The notes below the pieces were generated by a model. It saw only the letters and a program-made list of their open reading frames with translations, did not search any database and had not been told where the DNA came from. 5,306 nt of DNA from Alphaproteobacteria bacterium (GTDB lineage: Bacteria > Pseudomonadota > Alphaproteobacteria > Micavibrionales > UBA1664). Below, in pieces: positions 1-5,127 of this stretch; the stretch's first letter is position 1; every line of letters starts with the position of its first letter. The stretch covers positions 1 through 5,306 of the forward strand of contig NVSI01000072.1 of NCBI GenBank assembly GCA_002401195.1. The letters are read 5' to 3'. The translations under genes and the position numbers were made by a program.

Positions 1-87
1 CTCAAAGATATTAAGAACTTAATGCGTACTGTTATAAAGATGCAATTGGGTGATAGGCCATTGCGTAGCAGAGATTTAGTGGCTTAA
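1..87 (+). CDS. recO: RecO-like DNA repair protein, C-terminal end (partial)
   Basis: Frame 1 is open from the window edge to a TAA at 85-87 and gives 28 residues ending in LGDRPLRSRDLVA. This resembles the C-terminus of gammaproteobacterial RecO, where E. coli has GGKPLKSREL near the end. RecO helps load RecA onto SSB-coated single-stranded DNA during recombinational repair. The reading is supported by the next gene, an acpS start 3 bases later, because recO and acpS lie close together in the era-recO-pdxJ-acpS cluster of many proteobacteria, although pdxJ is missing here. The zinc-binding and OB-fold parts lie outside the window, so the call rests on a short C-terminal match. The stretch is visibly more A+T-rich than the genes after base 230. 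Confidence 0.55.
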   Translation, partial: LKDIKNLMRTVIKMQLGDRPLRSRDLVA

Positions 88-90
88 GTA

Positions 91-213
91 ATGCAAATCC
101 ATGGTATTGGTACCGACATTGTTAATGTCGCAAGAATAGCTAGATTGTGGGGTATAAGCCATGTCCCCGTCTTTTGTGGCTCTATGTGTATTTGTCATGA
201 CTGCTATTTATAA
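91..213 (+). pseudogene. acpS: holo-[acyl-carrier-protein] synthase, broken after about 20 codons
   Basis: An ATG 3 bases after the recO-like stop begins MQIHGIGTDIVNVARIARLW. This is the classical AcpS N-terminus: the GIGTDIV motif carries the Mg-binding Asp, followed by the R-I helix. AcpS transfers 4'-phosphopantetheine from CoA to apo-ACP and is about 120-130 residues long. After the Trp at codon 20 (about base 150) similarity ends. The frame runs on through 20 unrelated residues, including several Cys, to a TAA at 211-213. Neither other plus frame continues an AcpS-like sequence, so this is not a simple frameshift. The body of the gene has been replaced, by a rearrangement or by an assembly join. 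The product would lack the catalytic core. Since acpS is usually essential, a complete copy would be expected elsewhere if this is real. Confidence 0.75.
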
Positions 214-231
214 AGACGTTTCAGGCGCGGT

Positions 232-1179
232 TCAAGCGTGAAATGCACCCCGTAAACAATGATTATATGTCCCTTGCATCGACGACAGCGCCAAAGGCGT
301 CACGACACAGCAATCCATATCGGCCGAATCTCCAGCCGAAGCCACGGCCATCATACGTCCTGTCGCCTTTGCAATCATCATGGAACGTAAATCACTGTCA
401 TACACTTTGAATATTTTAAAGAGTGGGGTTGCAATTAAATCCACAGCTTCTGATCTGCGGAATGGCACGTGATTTTTTGTATCATTGGCAGGAAGCATTG
501 TATAAACGCCCGCATGATCAGGCATACCAAGGCGCATCGCCTCGCTCATGATCGAATGGATCATAAAATCAAATCCATGGTTAATGACGGCGTCTTTTGA
601 ACAGCCCAGTTCCTGATTACCCAAAGATTGCGCGTAATATTGCCCTGATAAACCGCCCAAAGCCTGAACACAATCGCCAAGGCTCCACGCCTCATCACCA
701 ATGCAAATATCAATCACTTGATCACACAATGTATGAACACATTGTTCACAGACCAAGACAAGAGCCGTCATATCATAAAGGCATGACCAAAAATCATTTT
801 CTTCGCCCATTAAAAATTTTAACGAGGACATCAAGTCACGGAGCATAACGTAAGACGTACCCGCGTTATCATCCAAATACGGACGTACAAGAGAGCGCCC
901 AAGTTCCGTATCTTTATCAATCATAAAGGCATGAGAGCCATATCCATTATCGCGCCATTGATTCGCGTCCAGCGCGTCTTCGAATGGCTTTGAAAGATTA
1001 AAAGCCTCATCAAGGCCTTCCTTCCAATCTTCATAATCAAGAATACATTCTGCGATCGCGCCCGCATAAAGCGAAAGAAAGCGATCATTATTCATTTGCC
1101 CATCAACCAAACACAAAGATTCGATTTGTTTGTGCAACGACGCAGTTGAATCGAAATGTCCCGTAACGACATTTGTCAT
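232..1179 (-). CDS. unrecognised cysteine-rich protein, 315 aa
   Basis: I do not recognise this family. The chosen start is the ATG at 1177-1179 (MTNVVTGHFD), with GGGA about 9 nt upstream. A GTG at 1258-1260 in the same frame would give 342 aa and a start 8 nt after the SH3 gene, but its extra 27 residues look less protein-like. The protein is soluble-looking and probably mostly helical, with no signal peptide and no convincing membrane segment. It has 12 Cys, six of them between residues 133 and 170 (133, 144, 147, 152, 159, 170), including a CEQC pair, and a CC pair at 290-291. Such spacing could bind a metal, though no known motif is matched. It lies directly downstream of the secreted SH3 protein on the same strand and is probably co-transcribed with it. 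Its stop is about 80 bases from the break in acpS. Confidence 0.8.
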   Translation of the reverse strand: MTNVVTGHFDSTASLHKQIESLCLVDGQMNNDRFLSLYAGAIAECILDYEDWKEGLDEAFNLSKPFEDALDANQWRDNGYGSHAFMIDKDTELGRSLVRPYLDDNAGTSYVMLRDLMSSLKFLMGEENDFWSCLYDMTALVLVCEQCVHTLCDQVIDICIGDEAWSLGDCVQALGGLSGQYYAQSLGNQELGCSKDAVINHGFDFMIHSIMSEAMRLGMPDHAGVYTMLPANDTKNHVPFRRSEAVDLIATPLFKIFKVYDSDLRSMMIAKATGRMMAVASAGDSADMDCCVVTPLALSSMQGTYNHCLRGAFHA

Positions 1180-1268
1180 GATAAATATTCCCGTATTTGA
1201 ATTCGACCCGAAAGCCAAAGATATGAAGTGTGACACATCAGAACGATGTGAATCAGACACCTCTATTG

Positions 1269-1757
1269 TTAATCAAATTCTTCGCCTTCGTAAACACCCC
1301 ATACGGAATCATAGGAAATCCAACCGTTAAAGCCCGAAGCCGAAGCCTCGCACCATTGGCCTTTGCACGATTCAAGACGAAGAATCGCGCCAGATTCGAT
1401 TAATGCCACAGGCCTTGCGTCATCATCATTCGATTTTAAAAGAGGCATCGCCTGAGATTCGTTCATCACGGCAAACCGTTTTCCAGACAATAAAGATTGG
1501 TGAACCCAGCCCTCTTCACCCTCGACATCGCGGATTTTTCTCCACGTATCGAATTCTTGGGTAATCTCGACTGGCATATTGTTTTTTTGATACACCCATT
1601 TGATCGGGTAACGTGTCCCCGGACCCGTTCGGGCATAAGTACGATCCGATCGGATAGAGACAAATCGCGGAACGGGAAGTTTTGTGACCTCCCCGATCAC
1701 TTGCGCTGAGGCTATATTCGGAAATAACAAAACACAAAGAAGGAGAATCAATTTCAT
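1269..1757 (-). CDS. secreted protein with two bacterial SH3-like domains, 162 aa
   Basis: The N-terminus MKLILLLCVLLFPNIASA is a typical Sec signal peptide with a likely cleavage after ASA at residue 18, so the product is exported. Residues about 31-92 form a bacterial SH3-like domain of the SH3_4 type. Visible motifs are VSIRSDRTYARTGPGTRYPI, then WRKIRDVEGEEGWVHQSLL. Residues about 100-155 look like a second, more divergent copy (VALIESGAILRLESC, then GWISYDSVWGVY). Such proteins are common in alphaproteobacteria and are thought to act in the periplasm or on the cell wall; the binding partner here is unknown. The start is set by the signal peptide. The same frame is open upstream to 1934, but that would bury the signal peptide and overlap dusA. 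There is no clear Shine-Dalgarno sequence. It is divergent from dusA and probably heads a two-gene unit. Confidence 0.88.
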   Translation of the reverse strand: MKLILLLCVLLFPNIASAQVIGEVTKLPVPRFVSIRSDRTYARTGPGTRYPIKWVYQKNNMPVEITQEFDTWRKIRDVEGEEGWVHQSLLSGKRFAVMNESQAMPLLKSNDDDARPVALIESGAILRLESCKGQWCEASASGFNGWISYDSVWGVYEGEEFD

Positions 1758-1764
1758 ATGTATT

Positions 1765-1833
1765 TTTAACAGGAAGCACCAAAGACACGAAGTGAAAAAT
1801 AAAAACTTTGCCTGCCCTGCCCTTCCTGTTAAA
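1765..1833. promoter_or_regulatory. divergent promoter region with perfect 12-bp inverted repeat
   Basis: TTTAACAGGAAG at 1765-1776 is the exact reverse complement of CTTCCTGTTAAA at 1822-1833, with 45 bp between them. Each arm therefore presents the same sequence, CTTCCTGTTAAA, 7-9 nt before the start codon of the gene it faces (SH3 gene on minus, dusA on plus). Neither start has a recognisable Shine-Dalgarno sequence. The TGTTAAA part could be a -10-like element giving a leaderless or nearly leaderless mRNA, with weak CTTTG-type sequences upstream on both sides. Alternatively the arms are sites for a shared regulator. The repeat is seen directly; its role is inferred. Confidence 0.5.
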
Positions 1834-1842
1834 CCTCTACAG

Positions 1843-2808
1843 ATGAATAAACAGACCATTTTTTCAGTTGCGCCCATGATGGATTGGACCAATCGGCACT
1901 GTCGATATTTCCACCGTCTTTTATCGCCATCCATCCTTCTTTACACAGAAATGGTCACAGCGAACGCCCTTATCCACGGTGATGTTGGCCGACATCTTCG
2001 TTACGACGACGTCGAACACCCTCTATCCCTTCAATTGGGCGGTAGCGATCCCAAAGCATTGGCAAAGGCCGTTACAATCGCCTCTCCCTATGGATATGAT
2101 GAAATAAACCTCAATTGCGGATGCCCGTCCGACCGCGTACAAAGCGGAGCCTTTGGCGCCTGCCTTATGGCACAACCAGAAACTGTCCGAGAATGCGTGC
2201 AGGCGATGCAAGACGTATCCAACGTTCCCATCACGGTAAAATGTCGCATAGGCATTGATGACGCGGACGAGAACACCATGCTTCGTGATTTCATTCGGAT
2301 TGTTAGCGAGTCTGGATGTGACGATCTCACCATTCACGCCCGCAAAGCATGGCTCAAAGGCCTCAGCCCGAAAGAAAACAGAGAAGTTCCACCCCTGAAT
2401 TACAACCTTGTGAAACAGATTAAACAGGAAAACCCCACTCTTAAAATTCATCTTAATGGTGGAATCACAACACTTGAAACCATGAAGTCTCTTGCCGATG
2501 ACTATGATGGATTAATGATTGGGCGGGCGGCCTATCAAAACCCACGTATCCTTATTGATATTGAACGTGAATTTTATAACGCGGATCATTCAATCACAGA
2601 TGAAGAGATCGTGAATGCGATGATCGCCTATGCGAACGATCAAAAAGAAAAATACGACACGCCGATCAGTGCCGTGACACGACATATGGTGAATTTGTTC
2701 CAAGGCGTCGCGGGCGCGCGCAAATGGAGACAAATTATTTCCGAAGAATCTCGTCACGCAAATCACGGCGAAGATGTATTAATTCCCGCTTTTAACGCTT
2801 TAAAATGA
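1843..2808 (+). CDS. dusA: tRNA-dihydrouridine(20/20a) synthase DusA
   Basis: This flavoenzyme reduces uridine to dihydrouridine in the tRNA D-loop (positions 20/20a for the DusA branch), using FMN and NADPH. At 321 aa it is the usual length. Near the N-terminus, SVAPMMDWTNRHCRYFHRLL (residues 8-27) is diagnostic of DusA. The catalytic site is NLNCGCPSDRVQSGAFGACL, with C94 as the expected general acid. FMN-contacting positions are visible as K133 (TVKCRIG), H165 (TIHARKAWLKG), the NGG at 205-207 and GR at 227-228. The helical C-terminal domain includes RHMVNLFQGVAGARKWR at 280-296. The ATG at 1843 is chosen because homology begins there; the open frame from 1684 overlaps the SH3 gene. There is no clear Shine-Dalgarno sequence and no terminator after the stop, which overlaps the next promoter. 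The gene appears intact. Confidence 0.96.
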   Translation: MNKQTIFSVAPMMDWTNRHCRYFHRLLSPSILLYTEMVTANALIHGDVGRHLRYDDVEHPLSLQLGGSDPKALAKAVTIASPYGYDEINLNCGCPSDRVQSGAFGACLMAQPETVRECVQAMQDVSNVPITVKCRIGIDDADENTMLRDFIRIVSESGCDDLTIHARKAWLKGLSPKENREVPPLNYNLVKQIKQENPTLKIHLNGGITTLETMKSLADDYDGLMIGRAAYQNPRILIDIEREFYNADHSITDEEIVNAMIAYANDQKEKYDTPISAVTRHMVNLFQGVAGARKWRQIISEESRHANHGEDVLIPAFNALK

Positions 2809-2833
2809 CTTTATGTCTGGACAGGTGTATAAT
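2805..2833 (+). promoter_or_regulatory. sigma70-type promoter for the 197/178-codon gene pair
   Basis: A perfect TATAAT at 2828-2833 is preceded, at exactly 17 bp, by ATGACT at 2805-2810, which matches 4 of 6 positions of TTGACA. A TG lies directly before the -10. The expected transcript start is near 2840, giving a leader of about 18 nt before the ATG at 2858. The -35 overlaps the dusA TGA stop. Confidence 0.7.
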
Positions 2834-2857
2834 CCCCTATAAACTTTGTAGAGATTC

Positions 2858-3451
2858 ATGGACTGGAATAGATTAGACAAAACACAATCCCAACAGATAC
2901 TGCAGCATATATCCATTGCTGCGGATCCGGGGATGTTTGCCCCAAACAGTAGCGAAGCCAGCTTTAAACCCCTTTCATTTTATCAAGATTATATGATTTA
3001 TCGCGTTACAAATTACGCAACATTGCCCAGCTTTTCCCTCGATTTTCTAAGTGATGGTGAAAGTTTTCATCTTCTTGACGGCTCTCCATCCCCTATTTCC
3101 ATTGTGAACACAAAAGGAACGCTTTACCTGACTGAAACAAACGTCATTGATTACGTTGAATTTTACCTTGAAAACATTCGCGGCGATGACGGCGATATTT
3201 ACATGATTGGCGACGTTGAAAACTTGCCATTCCTTGACTCGCTCAGCCTCGATCAACAAGTTAACCTCAAACAACAACATGTCGCCCCGTCCATCGCCAT
3301 TAACGAAGAAACCGAAGATTTTATTGTTCTGTGCGACCTGTTTTACGACGGAACGCTGGTTCAGGCGGGGATTTCTGTTACAACAAGCGGAGAAATCAAC
3401 ATCCAACCGCGCGAGATGATCATGGCCTCTCATGCTGGAGGGCGCGCATAA
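2858..3451 (+). CDS. hypothetical protein, 197 aa
   Basis: I cannot assign a function. The ATG at 2858 follows a good promoter by about 18 nt of leader and has a weak GAGA Shine-Dalgarno sequence just upstream. The protein has no signal peptide or membrane segment and looks cytoplasmic, acidic and alpha/beta. Its most distinctive stretch is YRVTNYATLPSFSLDFL (residues 48-64) followed by HLLDGSPSPI (71-80). An acidic middle part follows, containing NIRGDDGDIYMIGDV (106-120). The C-terminal third, after about residue 145, is beta-rich (FIVLCDLFYDGTLVQAGI). A two-domain layout is plausible, with a break around residues 130-145. It is followed after 1 bp by the 178-codon gene, so the two are very likely translated from one mRNA and may act together. 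Confidence 0.88.
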   Translation: MDWNRLDKTQSQQILQHISIAADPGMFAPNSSEASFKPLSFYQDYMIYRVTNYATLPSFSLDFLSDGESFHLLDGSPSPISIVNTKGTLYLTETNVIDYVEFYLENIRGDDGDIYMIGDVENLPFLDSLSLDQQVNLKQQHVAPSIAINEETEDFIVLCDLFYDGTLVQAGISVTTSGEINIQPREMIMASHAGGRA

Positions 3452-3452
3452 C

Positions 3453-3989
3453 ATGATAAAAAATCCATTCGAGGCTCTTAAAAAAGCCGTTTCAAATACA
3501 AAACCCGCTGAAAAACGCCTGATTCGCCATGCTCAGGAGCGTGAAATCATTGATTATGCCCTCAACAACCTTGCGCAAAGCGAGGCTGGACAAGAACTTG
3601 TTGATTTTGCGAATGAAAATGAGATTAAAATCACTATTTTACGCGGTGGTCCCACGCGCGATTACACATCCAACGCCAAAAATGCATATCTTGTCGCCAG
3701 TGATTCCGTTGAATTTGACGACCCTGACCTCACAATTCACCTGACTGGTGCCCTGCGCGAGGCCATCCAAGAATATGATCCTGCTCTCCGCCGTATGGGC
3801 CTTGAAAAGGGAGAGAGCATGTACACGCACCGCGAAGGTCAAAAATTCGAAGACAAGCTGTTCTGGCAGACAATAATTGTCTATGAACTTGGGAAATTGG
3901 CAAATAAGTCTGAATTTATTGACAGCTTCGGCTCGATGGGCTATTATGATCTTATAGAAGGTTATGAAAAAGATTTAACCTTAAATTAA
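3453..3989 (+). CDS. hypothetical protein, 178 aa, with ALREA helix motif
   Basis: The ATG at 3453 lies 1 bp after the preceding stop. GGAGGG at 3436-3441, inside the end of the upstream gene, is its likely ribosome binding site with rather long spacing. An ATG at 3432 in frame lacks a Shine-Dalgarno sequence. The N-terminus (residues 1-30) is basic; about 31-55 is helical; KITILRGG (59-66) looks like a beta strand and turn. Then YLVASDSV (79-86) and a helix HLTGALREAIQEYDP (96-110) follow, and the rest appears helical, ending GYYDLIEGY. The strand-then-helix arrangement recalls small zinc metallopeptidase-like families, where the helix reads HExxH. Here the Glu and second His are absent, so an active peptidase is not supported. 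The family is otherwise unrecognised. The upstream partner and the small ORF downstream suggest one transcription unit. Confidence 0.88.
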   Translation: MIKNPFEALKKAVSNTKPAEKRLIRHAQEREIIDYALNNLAQSEAGQELVDFANENEIKITILRGGPTRDYTSNAKNAYLVASDSVEFDDPDLTIHLTGALREAIQEYDPALRRMGLEKGESMYTHREGQKFEDKLFWQTIIVYELGKLANKSEFIDSFGSMGYYDLIEGYEKDLTLN

Positions 3990-3992
3990 GGA

Positions 3993-4017
3993 CTACGCTG
4001 TAGGATAAATACAGTAG
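3993..4017 (+). promoter_or_regulatory. small dyad upstream of the 44-codon ORF
   Basis: CTGTA at 3998-4002 and TACAG at 4010-4014 face each other across GGATAAA. Outer CTA (3993-3995) and TAG (4015-4017) extend the dyad with a 2-nt CG bulge. It lies between the stop of the 178-codon gene and the AAGGA ribosome site. It could be an operator overlapping a weak -10 (GATAAA) or an mRNA hairpin. No good -35 is visible. Confidence 0.3.
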
Positions 4018-4038
4018 ATAAGAAAAAGGAACAGAGAC

Positions 4039-4173
4039 ATGAGAATATCTGGACAAAACTTTAAAAACGCCGCCGCTCCTTTCGTGAATGAACGTATGAA
4101 AATGGCCGCTGCAAATGTACGCAATCTTGGCGTTGTTTCAACAGGACCAAAAGCCCCTGCGCCAACGCGCTAG
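4039..4173 (+). CDS. small protein, 44 aa, unknown function
   Basis: The frame ATG 4039 to TAG 4171-4173 encodes a small basic protein starting MRISGQNFKNAAAPF and ending PKAPAPTR. Support for translation comes from context. AAGGA at 4026-4030 sits 8 nt before the ATG, which makes it the clearest Shine-Dalgarno sequence on the plus strand here. A strong intrinsic terminator also begins 26 bases after the stop. The middle (about residues 15-32, FVNERMKMAAANVRNLG) could form an amphipathic helix, and the tail is rich in Pro, Ala and Thr. There is no membrane segment or Cys. It matches no family I know. It may be the third gene of the unit starting at 2858 or have its own promoter. Confidence 0.65.
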   Translation: MRISGQNFKNAAAPFVNERMKMAAANVRNLGVVSTGPKAPAPTR

Positions 4174-4198
4174 AGTTTCGTAGGCTTATATCTTTTTC

Positions 4199-4230
4199 AA
4201 AAGCAACCTGCTTGATCGGGTTGCTTTTTG
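4199..4230 (+). terminator. intrinsic terminator
   Basis: AAAAGCAACC (4199-4208) pairs perfectly with GGTTGCTTTT (4219-4228). One T-G and one G-C pair extend the stem inward to a 6-nt loop, and a T-rich tract follows (TTTTTGTGTTTTT ends near 4237). It should end the transcript of the 44-codon ORF and the genes before it. On the minus strand the same stem is followed by TTTTGAAAAAG, so it may also stop readthrough from the suf genes. Confidence 0.9.
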
Positions 4231-4243
4231 TGTTTTTACCTAC

Positions 4244-4332
4244 CGTCATTGCACGTTTTACGAAGTAAATACGTGTAATCCCATTCATTGCCATCTATCG
4301 TATGGATTACACGGTCAAGCCGTGTAATGACG
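4244..4332. repeat. imperfect palindromic repeat element (CGTCATT...AATGACG)
   Basis: The 89-bp element begins CGTCATTGCACG and ends CGTGTAATGACG, and each arm is itself a hairpin. Left arm: ATTGCACGTTTTAC (4248-4261) pairs with GTAAATACGTGTAAT (4265-4279) around GAA, with one bulged base and one G-U pair. Right arm: ATTACACGG (4306-4314) pairs perfectly with CCGTGTAAT (4320-4328) around a 5-nt loop. The inner ends read GTAATCC and GGATTAC. This matches the general form of the CGTCATTGCGAG...CTCGCAATGACG palindromic elements scattered in many proteobacterial genomes, with a diverged interior. It lies between convergent genes, as such elements usually do, and encodes nothing. Confidence 0.75.
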
Positions 4333-4350
4333 AAAATAGTTAGAAATCAC

Positions 4351-4704
4351 TTAATCGCGTTCAACCTTAAAGGACACAGACTCCCCGCATCCACACCGCG
4401 AATCTTCGTTTGGATTTTTAAAATCAAGACGTGTGTTGAATTCATCTTGCGCCAAAACCAATTCAGACCCCATTAATTTCAATAAATCTGTGCGTGGAAA
4501 AAATATCGTCACGCCATTATCATCCACTTTATCCAGCAATGAAATATCAGCATCTCTTGTAAGTGGCGAGAATTTATATTCACCGCCTGCGCACCCTTTT
4601 TGAGAGACCTCAACCATAATCCCCATCACATCATCGCCGGACATTTTACTCTCCAACCATGTTTTCGCCTCATTCGATACTGTTAATAATGATTTCATAT
4701 TCAT
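4351..4704 (-). CDS. sufA: A-type iron-sulfur cluster carrier (SufA/IscA/HesB family)
   Basis: The protein is 117 aa, close to the usual 105-125 for A-type carriers. The three ligand cysteines are in place: C38 in KGCAGGEYKFS, and C104 and C106 in RCGCGESVSF near the C-terminus. The family holds or transfers Fe-S clusters to apoproteins in the cytoplasm. It is the third gene of the minus-strand suf group and starts 6 nt after the sufT stop; AGGCGG lies just before the ATG at 4704. A second ATG two codons in (MKSLLTVS) is equally plausible and better spaced from AGGCGG. The name sufA rests on context, because iscA, erpA and sufA are hard to separate by sequence alone. No T-rich terminator of its own is visible downstream; the palindromic element and the terminator at 4199-4230 come next. 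Confidence 0.92.
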   Translation of the reverse strand: MNMKSLLTVSNEAKTWLESKMSGDDVMGIMVEVSQKGCAGGEYKFSPLTRDADISLLDKVDDNGVTIFFPRTDLLKLMGSELVLAQDEFNTRLDFKNPNEDSRCGCGESVSFKVERD

Positions 4705-4710
4705 CGCCGC

Positions 4711-5127
4711 CTAAAACATATTCAATTCCATTTTTGCCGTTTCCGCCATCATTGACGGCGACCATGTGGGTTCCCAAATGATATCGACGGTGACTTCGCC
4801 CACGCCTTCAATTGGAAAAATTGCATTTTGTACCATGCCTGGCATTTCCTGTGCCACGGGACACCCCGGTGATGTCAGGGTCATATCAACGTGGATATCG
4901 GTAACTCCGGCGTCCTTATCATCTTTAAACACCATCTTTAAAATCAAGCCCAGTTCATAAATGCTTGTTGGGATTTCAGGGTCATACACCGCGCACAGTG
5001 CATTGCGCGCAGGTACAAATAAAGGGTGCGTTTTATCCGCCTCTAAAATCGGTGGCTCTTGTAATTCATCAAATTTATCTTCGCCGACTGCGTTTTTAAT
5101 CATGTCTGCGTTTGCGTGTTTTTTCAT
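4711..5127 (-). CDS. sufT: SUF system Fe-S assembly protein SufT (DUF59/MIP18 family)
   Basis: The 138-aa product has an N-terminal extension of about 35 residues and then a DUF59 (MIP18-like) domain. Hallmarks are VYDPEIPTSIYELGLI (residues 48-63), MTLTSPGCPVAQEMPGMV (82-99, conserved C89) and the C-terminal WEPTWSPSMMAETAKMELNM. This long WxPxWxPxxM-type tail is typical of the version encoded in suf operons. SufT-type proteins assist maturation of Fe-S proteins in the cytoplasm; the exact chemistry is not settled. The ATG at 5127 overlaps the sufS stop in an ATGA arrangement, and AAAGG lies about 8 nt upstream, so translation is probably coupled to sufS. The gene is intact. Confidence 0.94.
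   Translation of the reverse strand: MKKHANADMIKNAVGEDKFDELQEPPILEADKTHPLFVPARNALCAVYDPEIPTSIYELGLILKMVFKDDKDAGVTDIHVDMTLTSPGCPVAQEMPGMVQNAIFPIEGVGEVTVDIIWEPTWSPSMMAETAKMELNMF

Noticed and set aside
114..130. CGACATT-GTT-AATGTCG hairpin inside the acpS start
   Set aside because: The bases encode conserved AcpS residues (the DIVNV stretch), so the dyad is most likely coincidental.
168..218. CGTCTTT / AAAGACG 7-bp inverted repeat as a terminator or element end
   Set aside because: The arms are 37 bp apart with no T-run. This is within chance expectation for a window of this size.
161..241. 26-codon plus-strand ORF after the acpS break, starting MSPSFVALCVF
   Set aside because: It has no ribosome binding site, overlaps the end of the minus-strand gene, and is too short to support.
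1180..1260. GTG-started N-terminal extension (27 residues) of the cysteine-rich protein
   Set aside because: The ATG at 1179 has a better-placed purine-rich site, and the extra residues look like translated intergenic sequence with dyads. The GTG start remains possible.
1684..1842. Upstream extension of the dusA frame
   Set aside because: It would overlap the SH3 gene and its signal peptide. DusA homology begins at the ATG at 1843.
1758..1934. Upstream extension of the SH3 gene frame
   Set aside because: It would overlap dusA and bury a clear signal peptide that begins at the ATG at 1757.
2023..2451. Open minus-strand frames within dusA (142 and 81 aa)
   Set aside because: They are antisense to a well-conserved enzyme gene and have no recognisable protein features.
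3047..3454. Open minus-strand frame of 135 aa across the 197-codon gene
   Set aside because: It is a shadow of the plus-strand gene, which has a good promoter and tight coupling to the next gene.
4061..4294. 77-aa minus-strand ORF through the terminator and repeat
   Set aside because: It runs through a strong terminator and a palindromic repeat and lies antisense to the small ORF; it has no supporting signal.
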